NCBI RefSeq assembly: GCF_003286085.1
Contig: NW_020825322.1
Location: 62,001 to 126,000 of the forward strand
Length of the DNA stretch: 64,000 nucleotides
Source of the DNA: Drosophila persimilis
Taxonomy: Eukaryota > Arthropoda > Insecta > Diptera > Drosophilidae
Reading direction: 5' to 3'
The notes below the pieces were generated by a model. The model ran no database searches. It worked only from the letters and a program-made list of their open reading frames with translations, and was not told the DNA's origin. Positions 1 through 14,076 of this stretch are shown here, piece after piece. Positions within the stretch are counted from its first letter, which is position 1. Each line of letters begins with the position of its first letter. The position numbers were made by a program, and so were the translations under genes.

Positions 1-367
1 GATGGAGTCAAGTCGAGTCGAGGCCGAGACTGAGACCGAGACCGAGACCGAGTTCTGCTGTGTGTGCGCAACAGTTTCCATGATGGCACTTGATTTTTAT
101 GCGCTCAACAATATCAGCTTGACCCGTCATAAAAACAAAAGAATGACCGTAATTGTTATGCTACATTGATTTTGGGAAACATTATTGTGTATAAGAAGTG
201 GAATTTTTTTATTAAGTGCGAAAATTGTAGATAGTACCGTGAAAAAACGCCGTAATTTCAATATTTGCACTTAATTTTAAAAATATATACTCTATTGTTT
301 TGCAGCGAGACTGGAAACTCGAATAAAAAATAAAGTTTTTCCCTTTCATTTTGTCTATAATAAGCAA
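1..367. other. Gene-free edge with short GAGACC-type repeat
   Basis: No coding signal is seen. The first 55 bases are low complexity, with several tandem copies of a GAGACC/GAGACT hexamer. The rest is AT-rich and leads into the inverted repeat that starts at 368. Confidence 0.5.
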
Positions 368-500
368 ATATTTAATCTAAATATAAGTCATATTTCAAAT
401 AAATGTAAAATAAATAATAATTAATATATTATTTATATTTAGATTAAATATGGACCGAATCAAAAACACTTTAATACATTTATGATTAAACTATTTAATT
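368..500. repeat. AT-rich dispersed repeat, copy 1, with a 19-bp perfect inverted repeat
   Basis: Positions 368-386 and 433-451 are exact reverse complements (19 bp each) around a 46-bp AT-rich loop. The loop and the sequence to the right align with a second copy near 6.5 kb. Shared blocks include ATATTTCAAATAAAT, ATTAAATATGG and ACATTTATG in the same order. This fits a decayed MITE-like or other short repeat. No coding capacity is visible. Confidence 0.5.
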
Positions 501-1863
501 TCTCTAAAAACCGAATATTTAATTCAACTCTGGTTTGTTTCCAATTACGATACCATATTTCGCCGAGTGTATACGAGTATTTCGGAAATGCATAGTCTAA
601 ATATATTGCTAAAGTCTTTCCATACTCTTCTCTCTGTGTAGAACTTTTGACCTGTTCTTTAGCCGAAGAGCTAGCTCCATAGCTGATCTTTCCTCTTTCT
701 ATGCTACACGCTTGCTAAACTCTCATCCTCTGGATTAAACTCTTACTCCTCCTTGTTCTATATCCATATCCATATCCTTCCATCGCTATCGTTTCTTGAA
801 TTTTTCCACACTTATTTTGAATGGCCGCACAACTCGGTGGATACACTCTGGGATGCACGGATGTATGGATAATGTGATTTGCTGAAGTGCATTCCACAAA
901 AATTAATTGCCACTGCTGGAAGCTTGAAGCGGGACGCTGGAATCAGCTTTGATAGCAGCGATCCCCATTAGCCCAGCTCTGGCAAAACCAACTTCCCAAA
1001 GACAACCAACCCCTTTGGCAGATTCCCTGACCCATGGTGCCGTCGTTTTAGAGCCATTTTCACACACTGGCAGAGGGATACTATGGCTTTGGCATAGACT
1101 TTTGCCAGATAGGGTATAGGAATCACTATCGTGATCACTGCTCCTCCTCTTTCGAATGGGAACAACCAGTCATAGAACGGATATATCCGTGGCTATAAAG
1201 TTTCTGCAATTCTTTGCATATCATTGGGAATGATTGGCATCTGGGCGAAGGGTATCTAGAGCTTCGAATCTCCTTTGCTGTCATTCCATTCTTGTCGGCG
1301 GAGGGCTTCAGCTTTCGCTGAAGGTTTTGTGTGTTGCAATTTCTTTGCGTATTAAATTTGCATTTAATTAAAATGCAACAAACTCTTAATGAGTCCGTCC
1401 TGACACTCACCTCACCTCCGCCCTCACCCTCACAATTGCCCTCGCCCCGCTCTCTCTCTCTGTCTCTCTCGTTCTGGGCACTCTTTGGCTTAGGAACTTT
1501 TTACATTAGTTACTGTTACACGGCAACGCTCAAGGCTTCAGGTTACCGTTATGCTACTCTTGATTCCCATTGAGCCAAAAGAGCGCGAAATATGCAGGCT
1601 AGCCACAAAAAACGGCAAAGAGTGGCGGTGGCAAAGCAATGTTGGCTATGGGATTGGCGGTATTCTAAGGGGAAGGGATGATAGGGGGGTGGGGTGGCTG
1701 GAGAGCAGAAAGAAAATTGTGCAAATGACCAAAAGTTCAAATGCGAATGATTTATACGGAAGCCGCAGTAGCAGCAGCAACAGCAGAAAAAAGGCAGCGA
1801 AGCAAAAAAGCATTGCATACTTATGAGGGCAACGAAGCAGATCCCAACGATTTGCATGACGAG
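501..1863. other. Non-coding stretch
   Basis: Open frames here are short, lack similarity that I recognise and lack consistent codon use. I see CT-rich tracts around 1440-1470 and nothing that can be called a gene. Confidence 0.5.
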
Positions 1864-1865
1864 CA

Positions 1866-1917
<52 letters not shown>
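1864..1917. repeat. Compound (CA)n(GA)n microsatellite
   Basis: About nine CA units pass directly into about seventeen GA units. The GA tract is a potential GAGA-factor binding site, but length alone does not prove function. It generates spurious Ser/Leu or Arg/Glu open frames on both strands. Confidence 0.9.
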
Positions 1918-1918
<1 letters not shown>

Positions 1919-4900
1919 GCAAAACAGTAATTGTTGCCTAAGCTGAATGCCACGGAAAGTTGCATGAATTTATGCGAAGGGAAAGTGAGTTCGGGAGAGT
2001 ACGATGGGCGATTTTTCCTTCTTCTATTTTCATCATGTTTTTCCGCAAGCCCCCGTGACCGCCCCTTCCATCTAGACCACAGCTGACTTGTGGCCACTCA
2101 AACCCATTGGCCTTATGGGAGGGGTGGGGGAAAGCATTGGAAATCTTAATTGATTTGTTCGGACTCTAGTTCTCTTTTGTTCGGGACATCTTTATTCTGA
2201 ACTCCTTTATCTGATGGTTATTCCTTTTTAAGTCCATCCGATTCTCACAGGTAGTTCTCCTTTTCCTTCTGGTACTCTCTTCTTTCACAAGTACTCTTTT
2301 GCTTTTCTTTCCCCTCCGTGATAGGTAGCCTGCTATTATTGTAATTACTTCTTTTATTTCTCTCTTAGCCCGATTATTGGGTAGCACTGCTTCGGACATT
2401 CCTTCAGCTTCTGTAAGTCCTTCACCTTTCCCATTACTTCAAGAATGTCTTGACCCACTTTTGATTATGCCAATTAAACTATTGGCTGGGGAAAATCGCT
2501 GGCATGGAAAACGCATTGAATATTTTGACACTGCTCTGTGTTCAATGGTTGAGTGCGTTTCGGCACAGAGAGCCAGACAGCTTGATTTATTTGCTATGTC
2601 GGATGTCGGATGGGGATTCCAAATGCAAAACTTTGCAGACAACACGCAACGCGCACGAGGGCTGCATGTAAAGTGTAAGTTTTCCGTCGAACGAGTCGCA
2701 GGAGCAGCCGTGAAACTTTTCTAATTTTAAAATTGTGCCTAAAATTGGGGGCTATGGCCTTTTCTTGGGCTGAACTTCTCTTGTGATTGGGATAATCCTT
2801 TCTGTGAAACTATCTATCAGTTCTATCAGTATCTTCTGTGTGATTTTCCATTTCTATATCCTCTGCCTATACCATTCCACGTGTCAAGTACTGCAAGCAA
2901 TTAACTTTTTTGCATTAAACTGTTTGCCCACATAAGTAACGCTCTCACACACACACACGCACGCACACTTTTATTGCGCGAAAGAGAAAGTGGAAGTGGG
3001 GGGGGGGGGGGGGAGTGGAGGGGCGGGAGAAAGGATGTCCTCGACAGTCAGCGAACTAGAAAAATGGCAAAGCATGCAAAACGAAAACATGGCCAATGGC
3101 ATCAATTTTCAGCGCCAATTTTCCAGAGCAACAGAAACAACTGAGACAATGTACTGCACTGCACTCCTCTCCTATCCTCTCCTCTCCACTCCACTCCCGA
3201 CCCGACCGATCCGGCTCCCCTCCAACAACTCGTTCATCATCCTGGCAGCCACCCACGCCCACGCCCATGCCCACGCCCACAGCCATAGCCATAGCCACCC
3301 GCCGAACCCTTAACGCTTTATGGGCCTCACTCTAGCGTTTTCCATGTGTATTTTCTGCCTTTGTTTGCTTTATTTAGGCTGTTGTCTGTCTATTTACTCA
3401 AGTCTGCATACAAATGCCAAAAAATAAAACCGAATGAGAGTGAAAAGGGGTGTAAGAAAAGGGCGGGGAGGGGTGAGAAAAGTGGCTGGATGTGAAAGTT
3501 TTGTGAACCTAGCTGAAAGAGGGATACCCTTACCCTTACCCGAGCAAACGAAACTTGGGAAAAGTGAACGCGAGGCCCAGAAGTTGGCAGACTTTTAATC
3601 GAGTTCCGGTATCTGAAGGAACCACCAACTACTACGGGGGCTATGCTACGGTATGGTATGGGTACCCAGGGTGCAGATACTCGCAGAGAGTGTGCTGTGG
3701 TATACCCCAGCTAGTGCCGGGCAAAACGGGTTAAGTGTTGGCTTTATTGTCACAGTTAACTCAACGCAATGTTGGTTAGACACGCACACAGTTCATTTAT
3801 CTGTCGGAAAGTTGGCAAAGAAACAATGGGGAAGGGGCCTGGGGCTGCTGCCAGATACTCGTGTCCCCCCCCCTCCCCACCGGGGTTAGATGTGGAGTGG
3901 AGTATCTTTAATGTTATTAAATCAAAGCCAGCGCTTGGCAGGCCACAAGTAATTTGGATTTATAGCAGACGTTTACCCCCATCCTGATTCAACCTTTACC
4001 TCACTTTATTTCCAACTGGTGCCACAGCGGCAGCGCCTATGTCCCGGTCCGCAGCCTTGGCTGCACTTTGGCCCACTCCACTCCCTTTTAGGACGTTGGT
4101 CAGCTTTTTATTGGCAGTGCACTGGGATATTGGCAGATGGGGGTTCCAAGGGTCCGTGGGTCTAGGGCATTGGCAGATGCTGGCTGAAAATTTATTTGGT
4201 TGGCCCTGGTCCTGGGTCCTGCCGCAAACACGCATTCAAAGGCATTCGGTAGGTGGGGTTGGGGGCGGAAACTATTGACCTCTGGAGCGCTTTCGGTCTC
4301 TTATTTTCTCTGTGAGCTCCGCTCTGTATGTGTGTTCTTTGTCATTCGCGTTTCAACTTCAAGTTACAACAAAAGCTTCCTTCCAGGGGAACACCCACAC
4401 TACAGAACGCACACACACACACACACACACATAGATTAACACTTCCGTTTCGCCTGTTTCCGGTTTTCCCTTATTTATTTCATTGTTCTCCCAGTCCCAG
4501 TTCTTCCCATTCTGCTGCCGTACCTTTGTCTTTACCTTCGTCTCATCTGAAACGAACTCGAACCGAACTCATCTTAACTCTCGAACTCCTTCGTCCCATT
4601 CCTATTGGGTCTGTGGTTGCTGTCCGGCGTCCTAGTAGGAGCCTGTCCTGGCACACGGCTCTTGTCTCGTCTCGCATTTTTATTTCGAGCAACTGATAAG
4701 CCTCGATATAAGAGGATTTCAAAGTGTCTTAAATAACGCTTGAGCGCATTTGGTGTGAGTGAGCCGCTGGGACTGGACACTGTCGTGGGACTCGTCCTCT
4801 CCTGTGGGTGGCTCTTGCATTTTTAGCTTACAAAAAGCCTAGATCCTTCGTAGCATGTGTGATTGTGTCTATGTGTGAGTGTGTGAGTGTGAGTGGGAGT

Positions 4901-6463
4901 GGGTGTCGGGACAGCTTTCATTGTGTCATCGTCGCCTGAATCTGAATGACCTGCCTGCCGCTCCGGCTTCCTCTCTGGCTCGGTTCTCTCCGGGTGCTTG
5001 GGTGCTCTCTCGACTTCCTTTATTCATTATGGGTGTGAATAATATGCCTCAATACGCATTGTAGATGCCGGCTGGGCAAACGAGAGACGAGGCGGCAGAT
5101 GGAGCAAAAGCAAGAGACTCTGTAACGAAGGGGCAGATGGAGCCAAAGTGTTGCAAATGCTATACCCAGTGGCATGGGGGAAGTTTCAAGAGTTCTTCCA
5201 TATGGCTTTACCTTCTTTCTATCTATATATTTGATAAACCACCTCTATCTCTCAGAGACTTTACAGACCACCCACGCTGAGTGACACCCTCCGGCTGTCC
5301 GCTCTGTGTCTGACTCCTTGTGGAGGAGAGAAAAAGGTTTTCACCTTTATTTGCTGCATGCTTCATTGAATATTTCCCTTTCGTTAGTGAGGCAATGAAA
5401 TGTCTGTTATAAATGCACACACATACAGAGAGAGAGAGAGACAGAGCGGGAGAGGAAAAGCTGGGAAACTTTGAGACGGTCCCAAGGAACAGGCACGGCA
5501 CGGAACGGCACAGACATGCTCGTATAGTTTATAGTCTGGCGCTATCAACACTTTAGGATCTCGTATGTTAAACCGACTTAAACACATAAGATTTATGCCT
5601 TTTTCACAAACGTGCGCCTCCTCCTTTTCCTCGGTATACACTCGAGCACACACCTTTGCCTGGGGGGTCTTCATCATTTCCATTTAAGTGCCAGGTCCAT
5701 TGGAGGAATCGAAATGTAGGAATGGGAGCAGAGACCAGGGTCCAGGGTCCAGGGACTATGGGGCATGACATTACTGGCAATTGGCCTTAATTTAAAGCCA
5801 AAAACCCCAAGACACACTCGCTTTAGAAACTGTCCGAGACAGAGCCTCCTTCCCTAGAACGATCGTTAGCATTTCCGCCAATTGCCTGACGACGATTTTT
5901 AGACAATTTCACGAAAAAGAAGTCTTCATCGACAACAATTGAAGCTACTTCAAAGTACATACAAATTTCAACGATATTATAAATAGTACAAAAGAGTGGG
6001 GAGGGTGGGGAGGGACCCCCAGACTTTCCATTGCAGCTGCAGCCAAGCCACTTTGGTCATTCGCTTAGAACACACCCAAGGCAAACATTTCCCCAAGGAA
6101 ATTGCAAATGTAACAAAATGTGAGAAAATATTGTATTTTTTTTTTTCTGTTTCGAAAAAATATCGAAGAAGAAGCCCGGGGCAAATCCTTGCATTGTTCA
6201 GCAGTCACTCACTCAACCTTTCTCCCCCCCAGGCACACACACACACACACTCACACACAGTCGAAAATTAGGCTTAGGCACAGATTTTTCCCTCTGTACT
6301 TTCTGGGGGGCCTTTTGGATGGGAAATGCCCTAGCCCAATGGGGAGGTATGATTTCGTTGAGAGCTTCGATCCAGCATTCGATTTGAACATAATTAAGTC
6401 CTTTCATAGGTATTCGTTAAACAATAGAAATAATAATAATATTTTTACAATTTTTTTTCCTTC
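1918..6463. other. Non-coding stretch with microsatellites
   Basis: No gene is supported. It holds a run of 16 G at 2998-3013, CCACGCCCATG-type repeats near 3248-3300, a (CA)n at about 4410-4431, a (GA)n near 5428-5441 and a (CA)n at about 6234-6260. Open frames of 80-120 codons are explained by these tracts. Confidence 0.5.
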
Positions 6464-6595
6464 ATATTTTATATATTTCAAATAAATATATTTAATAATT
6501 AAATCACACATAGTGTTGTAGTGTTTAATATTAAAATTAAATATGGGCCATATTAAAAATGCTTTTTAAGACATTTATGTTAAAACTAAAGTGAA
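6464..6595. repeat. AT-rich dispersed repeat, copy 2
   Basis: This copy aligns with the element at 368-500 through shared ordered blocks (ATATTTCAAATAAAT, ATTAAATATGG, ACATTTATG, TTAAAACTA or TTAAACTA). It is more diverged and lacks the clean 19-bp inverted repeat. Two copies about 6 kb apart suggest an old dispersed element. Confidence 0.45.
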
Positions 6596-9500
6596 TTTTA
6601 TTGAAATCTGTGTGTATTTATGTGTACTTTCCATTTTAATCCGAGTGTGGCTTTTCCAGATTCCGAGAAAGGCTTAAATATGATTGTTCGTATCTCGTTT
6701 GCATTTAAAAATGTCAGGGTATTCTGCATTCCTGTCGAAATTCTGTCCATTTTGTAGATTTTTCATTTGTCTCCACTTTTTTGTGGGTTGTATGTTTGTT
6801 TCTTGTGTTTTTTTTTTTTTTGTCGTTCGGGCAAACAAGATGAATCGCAATTTGGCTCGGCTCACTGGGCTCTACGACTATGCCAAGGGTACTGGCTCTA
6901 TGATACGGGGGGCTCTATGGCCAGGGGGCTGGGGGGACATGCATGGATCCGTAACTACGACAACAACAAAAAACAACAACAACAGCTAAACAGAGCATAG
7001 CAAAACATTTTTGTGGTCAATGGGACAAAAACCTATTTAGATAGTAATCAAAAATGCTATTAACTTTATGCCAAAAAATTTTACAATGTCGTGGAGCCGG
7101 ATAGCACTAGCCTCTTCAAATAAGGAGGGAGACATGGGATATGCCCCACTGTCGGACAGGACAGGACAGGACAGGACAGGACATTGACTGTCATGGTCAA
7201 GGTAGAAAGGTGCGTGCTAAAAGCCAACAAAGAACGAAGGCCAGAAGGTGGACAGTAGGACGGCAGGACCAGTAAAGGACATCCCAGGAATGTGGCTGGG
7301 TGGCTGTGATGGTGGAGGGAGGCACAGAATAAAGTAAATAAACTTTTCAATTCAATAGTCAAGAAAATCCGCACCATAAAAGAAAACAAAGGCATACGAG
7401 CATACGTATCCCTCCAACCTCCCCCCGACCACACAAAGAAAAGCAGAGGCATTAAAATAAGCAAAACATTTGGGATCCCGGGATGGAAATAGTTTCAGAC
7501 AAGGGTCCAGGGTCTAGGACTCGCCCTCGCCGTCGCCCTGGGGATGAGTCTTGTTTAACAGCTTACGCAGCTCGCAGCTCGCAGCTCGCAGCTCGAGATT
7601 TGAAAAGTCTCTCTCTGCCGGTAAGCGGCAGGAGAGTGGGCCCGGCCCGGCCCGGCCCGGCCCGCCTCCCCTGAAATATTAATGTTATTTTTCTTTTTTA
7701 AATGCAATATGGCCCCCCCCCCCCCTCCTCGCCCCTGTACCCACGCATGAGTGGGCAACAGGGTGGAGTGAAGTCGGGGTTCGTTTTCGTTCCAGTGAAT
7801 AGGCTTTGACCATCCCCCGTAAAGTCATGATTCATTCGAACAAATTCTACAAAGATCTGCTTTCACAGGAAAAAAAAGCTGATTTTCAGTTGAATTTTGC
7901 GTTCAGAAATGATTTTCCACTATGTGAGAGGCGAAAACAATTTAATTAAAAGTGCGAGCGTGCGAGCGTGCCCGCCGTCCTGTATGTGCCACAAATTTGC
8001 TCCCAAGAGCTGTCTCTGCCACACACGAACATGTATCTATGTTTAGATGTATATGTTTATCCCATATGTGTGTGTATCTGTGTGTATCTGCGAGAGATAA
8101 AAGCAAAGCACAATAAAAATCGAACAGAGAACGCTGTAAATATCGCAGTGTGTACGTGTCGAAAGCGAAACCAATGGATGGGACCCCCTTTCCCAGATCC
8201 TGGAACCAAATGCAGGAGCGGTAATCGAAGGCAGGTGGTTGGGAGGAGGGGGAGAGCGGTGTCCTCATCTCGACTAAGCTTTCCAATTTGTATTCGTGGC
8301 TAGCTTAAGTCCACAACGAATCGATTTCGGATTATGATTATACTTATATAGAATATCCGATATTCCTTGCTGGACAGCAGATAGTGGAACGAAAGATCAT
8401 GAATTATGGGCGACCTCATATGAAAGAATATTTCATTGACTATTCCACATCAATATCGTAGAACATTCTGAAGCCTGGGCAAACAATTGTGTCATCACTG
8501 GCCCTGGGGTTGCTTCAATCACGAATATCTGAACTATAAGCGGCATAAATACGAATCCCAACTCCCATTAGAGATATCGAATTGTTTATTTATTAAAGCC
8601 CGAGGCTTTAACCTTTACATTTCCGTGTCCTGCGCTGCTCTGATGATTTTCCCACTTTAACCTTTTGGGTGTCGCCGGATCGGTACTGCATCCACGATCG
8701 CGTGCATCGCGTCAAGCGTCAAGCACTTGATCCACGGATAGGACCTTCAGCTGTACCTCTAGGGCCACCTACTTGTGCTCGAAACCCTCATGCTTCCTTT
8801 GCTTCAAAGCAGAGTTCACATCAAATCCTTCAATTACGTCCAACGAATAACCAAACAAAGGATTCGAAAGGACCCCACTTTGGTTAGCAAAACGCTTGAA
8901 GAGGAGATCAGGTTTCTCGGTAGCTTTTGCCATTATCCCCCGTTCCAGCTTGACTTTTTACATTTGCATTATTTTGTGCTGCTGGTAGCTTATATCTTGG
9001 CCAAATCCTCGCCTCATTTTGCATTCTTAAATGCTCTCCTGCTTGGAAATCCTTCCTCACTTAGGCAATGGCTAATGGCATGCCATACCCCAGTACCAGT
9101 TACCCCGCGCCCATCCATACCCAGCAGCAGCAGCAGCAGCAGCCCCAAAGCCGAGCCATTTGGCAAGCTCTGCCCACGTTAAATGCGCAAATAATGAGTA
9201 GAATAAATAGTTGCATAAAATATTTGTAAATTGCCTGAAAACTTTTCCACGCTGCATGCTCCACGCTCTCTTTTTCTCTCTCTTTCTGGTCCTTTCCCGC
9301 GGGCGGAAAACTTTCATAGTTTCATATTCATTGGGCAACATGAAGCAAGAACATGACAGAGGCAGAGAGGCTGTGTGGCAGTGGAGGGAGCTGTGCGGCA
9401 TGCCATCCTCTCTCTCTCTATCACTCCATCTGTGTGTCTGTGCGCTTCTGAGGCAGTCAACAGCATTAAAGTTAATTGGCAGCCGCCGAGTGGCGGGGAC

Positions 9501-12500
9501 CGACCCCTCCACGAATTGCATCGAGTTTGTCATACTCCCCCATACCCCATACCCCATACCCCATCCCATGATGCCACAACGGGTATGCTGCGTCTCAATA
9601 CGTGTACACAACGGCTATACTTGGGTAGTTTCGATTGTTGCAAATTGGATTGGATTTTGGGTGCTCAAAGAATAACATTCGACACGTTTACACTGTAATG
9701 AAATGTACAAATTTGCCAAAATGATCTACAAATTAATTAAAGGAGATTTGATGATTGAAAACTCTGCCTAAAGTTCACGTCTGAGCTACAAAGTTCAATG
9801 TAAGGAGCGGCACAGCAAACAAAGACATTCCCCTTTGGCGTGATACAATAAAAAATTCCATAGTTCTCCTCCGAACTCCTTTGAGCAGGTAATCTACAGT
9901 TCGACTATGGTTTCTTACTATCTTTTTCGATTTTTCCTTAAAGGTACCTTTTAATACTTTCTGTTTTTTTGCAAGTTTTCTATTTATGAGCATAAACTTC
10001 CATTGCCATATACTATATACTATTCATATATATATATACTACTCTTGCACATAAATTCTGTTCATTTCTGTTATATTGTTTGAGGGACTGTTATTTGTCC
10101 CTTAAGTGATGTCAATGGCGTTGCCGTCATCGTCTAGACGCGATTTCATTAAAAAGCAAACACACGCATACGGCGGTGGGTGGGAGAGGGGGTGGCGCTA
10201 CCACGCCCTAATGCCGCTTTATGTACGTTTTCCGAGGGATATAGAAGTGACATCCGACCGACTTGATGGCTCGTGTTTATGCCGCCAGAGAATTTTTAAT
10301 TGAAAATAAAGAGTTTAAGCAAACATCAAAAATCACACATACGCCATGTGTGCCCCATCCCGTCACCACACTGTGCGGATGTGTGGGTGCGTGTGTGTGT
10401 GCGTGGTGCTGCTGTTTAATGACTTCATTTGTGTGAGCCCCAAAGCGCCAGCCTCTCGCTGTCTCCCTCTGTCATCTTTGGTGTATTTTCGAGGCGGAAG
10501 GGCGGTGGTCCTGCCCCTGCGCCTTCTACTGCTGCTGGTGGATCTGCCGCTGACAGCTGGCTGACAGGCAACAACAACCGCAGAATTTCATTTTAATAGA
10601 CTAAACAAAAGGTTCAAATAAAAAATTAACAGCATTCGCGAGTGGGTGGGATGGGGGTCCAGGCGTGTCATTGATTTTATGACAATACTTTCGAGGACAT
10701 CAAATTTCCTCAAATAGATCCTTTCTCCTTTTTATGCCATTTTGTTGACCAGCAAGTAAGTATTTCTTTAACTGCAAATTTAATGTTTAGATATAGTTTC
10801 AGGGAATTTCAAAGCATTCTGTTTTGTTTACCTCCAGTTTTGCCTTCCGGGTAACTAATTTTAGACTGTTTGCCTTAAGCACTTTGGAACCTTCAAGAAA
10901 GTAAATGGCAGACTTATTCACAGGGAAAATCGTAAAATTATAGTCCAGCAACTCCCAGGAAAATCCAACCATATTCCTTCAAAGCTTGATCAAGTTTTAT
11001 CCAAATCTGGAACAATACATCTTCCAGAGAATCCAAAGCATTGGCATCTTAAAAGCCCCATTTATTTCTGGTAAGACAGCAGTTTTCAATCGGTTTCGCT
11101 GCGACATGTTAAGACTTTTCCTATAAAGATGGGTTTTGGGTTAGCCTCGTATTAATTTACGTGAAAGGCCCCTGATCAAAGTGCAATTATGAATGCGAAA
11201 AATGTATTTTATCGTTCGCTGGGGGAAAATGGCAATTACCATGAATTATGTATGACTATTTCGTAAGTGTAATGCCCTTAATAGATTGGTCAAGTGGATG
11301 TACCTGGTGTGTGCTGGGGTGAACTGTGTGTGAACAGCGAGGACTGGCAACAATTGCCGATGATTATTCTGTGTAATGGAGTTACTGGTGGGCCGGGACC
11401 CCAAGGGAAGGGCATGGCCGTGGGTGTGGGTGTGGGTGTGGGTGTGCATGTGGGTGTGGTGTGCCGTGACCTCGAGTACATAAGCCAGAAGGAGCCACTG
11501 CCTGCATTGCAATGCCTGGCACTGGCTCGCTTATGGCAAAATTTCAAATTGATTTTCACTTAAGTGTTAAGCTGGCAGGGAGGCAGAGGCCGGCCATCGA
11601 CTCGAGTTGCTCGTCAAACAACAGCTCGGCTCACGCTCGTATTTGCATTTGACCACATTTGTATTGCATATCACAACAATGGAGTGGCAGTGGCCCCTGA
11701 GTCACCAGGGGGCACCACGGGGGCAACAAAGTCAAAGTAATTTCCCTAAGTAAATTCCAAATAGTTGGTTCGCTTCGCTTGAGCTTTGTCTACCCCTTGA
11801 GCCACTCGTCCATTTTTATCGTATTTTCCACGTCCAAGAAAACACACACTTGCACACATGCATACATATGTACGAGTATATGTATGTGTGCCATGTTCTG
11901 GGCCTTGGCCAAGGCCCCATTTGGCCCATTTCAATTTGCACGTTTGCCATTCTTATCAATAGTCAAAAGCCTTCTACGTACTACCTCTCTCTCCCATGCA
12001 TCTCCCTGCTGAAGAATGAAACTTCAGCTGTTTATGGACTAACTGACTGACTGATTGACTGACTTCCAGATGGTCCAGAGCTCTCTGGATCTCTGGCTCT
12101 GGCTTTGGCTGTGGCTGTGGCTGTGGCTCTCTGGCTCTCTGGTTGTGGGTAAGTCTTTAGTATGCCGGTCGTGTGTGTGCGCCTAGCTGGAATGGCCATG
12201 GCCCAGCACAAGTCGGCAGCTCTTCAGCACCGAGAAGTTTGCTCGTTTTTCAAATTTGAATTTACTGCTGTTCCCCCCTGCTGCTTCCCCGCCCACGCCC
12301 CACGCCATGCCGATTTAAGCAGTCAGAGTCAGTCAGCCAGGCAGTTAGTGGATGCCCGGATTTGTGTGATTGGCAAAAGGGTGGCTCCTCGGACTCCCCT
12401 TCCAGCCAGTAGTCAGCAGCCAGCCGCCAGCCGCCTCCTTTGAGCTCCGTTGGCCGTGCTCACTCGTTCATTCATTTAGCCGCTAATCAAACAAAATTGA

Positions 12501-13973
12501 GGCATGCATTAGTTGTCTGTCTGTCCGTCCGTCTATCTGTCTGCACGCAGCACAGGCAACACACCAATGCCGAGGCACAGTGGATGAATGGAAGACCAGA
12601 AGAACCAATTCATAAGGATAGAGCTTAGAAGAAGGAAACTAGCAAAGATTTCTGGTCAAAAATAGGATATTTACGTTTCGAAAGGCGTATGAAAAGCCAA
12701 GGAAACTATTAGGAAGCTCCTGAAACGGGTTTCCAATGGCTAAAAGCGACTCTAAATAGGTTAAAATTGGTCAGAGCTCAAGATATAGGCAAAAAATGGT
12801 TAATGAAAGGAACAATTTGGTTGGGAAAACCTTAATGGAGAATCATAGAGTCCCTTGAATGAGAACAGTGCAGTATTGGCCATGATTAAAAGGTAATACA
12901 AGCCCAAGATTACCAGAATTTGAATTCAATTCAATGAAATATGAACCAGTAGAAAAAGCAGCCGTTCGATCGCTGACTTTATATTTTTATGTATTAATTT
13001 GGTGGATTGTGGGATTAGCGGGAGCATAAAAATAAAATGATATTGCAAACTGAAAAGTGGAGGCAATGCAATTGATTTTTAGCATAAAAATGAATGGAAA
13101 TAATCCACTGTCGGTGAGACGGAGACGAGAGATTGGATTGCCAGGACGAGGATGGCATCAGAGGATTTTGGGGGGAGGGAAGGGATGGCGGACAATGGCG
13201 CACGCGCTGCCCGTTAATGGCCGCTGCCACGCCTGCAACGCCTCCGATGCCGCCCGCCCACTTCCGTTTTAAGGGCCGCACACGTACGCAAATAATGTCG
13301 CTTTCAGCAGGATGAGGCTGGGGCTGAGGCTGAAGCTGAGGCAGAGGGGCAGAGGGAACGACTGCTGTCGGTTTGGCTAAACTTTTAGCCAACTGAAACG
13401 TGATTTGCCACAAACAAATAATTTTCTATGGGCCAACTAGTTTGTTTTTGGCCCAGAGAGGGAGAGAGCAGCACAACTAATGCCAATATATGCACCATAC
13501 TTTCGGGCATTTATTTGCAGAGATCGCATTTGCGGCCAAGCGGCAATTAGCAGACGGCTCTGCCCCTCTGCACCCTGCCCCTGCCCCACGCACTCTTTAA
13601 GGCAAAGACGAATCGAAAATCAGCCAGCATAACTGGTTCAACAATAATTGGGCCAAAAGAGCTTTAATTAGCCACAAGAGCCATGGTGCCATGGAGCCGT
13701 GATTGCTATTTAAATTGGTATTGGTATTTGGCCAGGCCATAATTGGATAAGTTTTGCCTGCACTTTAATTACTCGCAAGTGGCCATCGAGCCAGGCCAAC
13801 TTTGCTGCACTTCTTCTGTCATCACAAGTTAATTGAATAAATAAATAGAGGTTCTCACTTTGAAGATCCCTTCTTATGCGAAACAGATCCTATTATTGAG
13901 AATATATGTAAGTGTTTCCATAGCCTTTTCCTACATTCGATAGCAAAGGCATGTGGGAATCGGTGGGAGCCGC
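6596..13973. other. Non-coding stretch with short tandem repeats
   Basis: No gene is supported. Repeats include GGACA units at about 7156-7183, a GCTCGCA array at about 7568-7592, CGGCC units at about 7641-7663, a C run near 7713, AGC units at about 9123-9142, CATACCC units at about 9535-9565 and GTGGGT units at about 11418-11460. Long frames over these tracts are compositional. Confidence 0.5.
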
Positions 13974-14076
13974 CAGAGAGTAACGGACTCTGTAGAGCTA
14001 ACAGAGCCAGTAACAGAGTCTGTAGAGTCACAGAGGGTAACAGAGTCTGCAGAATTAACAGAGCTAACAGAGAAAA
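13974..14076. repeat. TAACAGAG minisatellite, locus 1
   Basis: Degenerate tandem units alternate AGTCTGTAGAG with TAACAGAG, with a period of roughly 15 or 28-32 bp. The left flank (CGGTGGGAGCC) matches the left flank of the longer array at 53.36 kb (CGGTGGAAAGCC). The two loci therefore appear to be copies of one dispersed element rather than independent expansions. A (GA)n follows directly. Confidence 0.65.

Noticed and set aside
2998-3013. Run of 16 G as a possible G-quadruplex site
   Set aside because: Homopolymer runs of this kind are common in this window and may contain length errors; no other supporting context.
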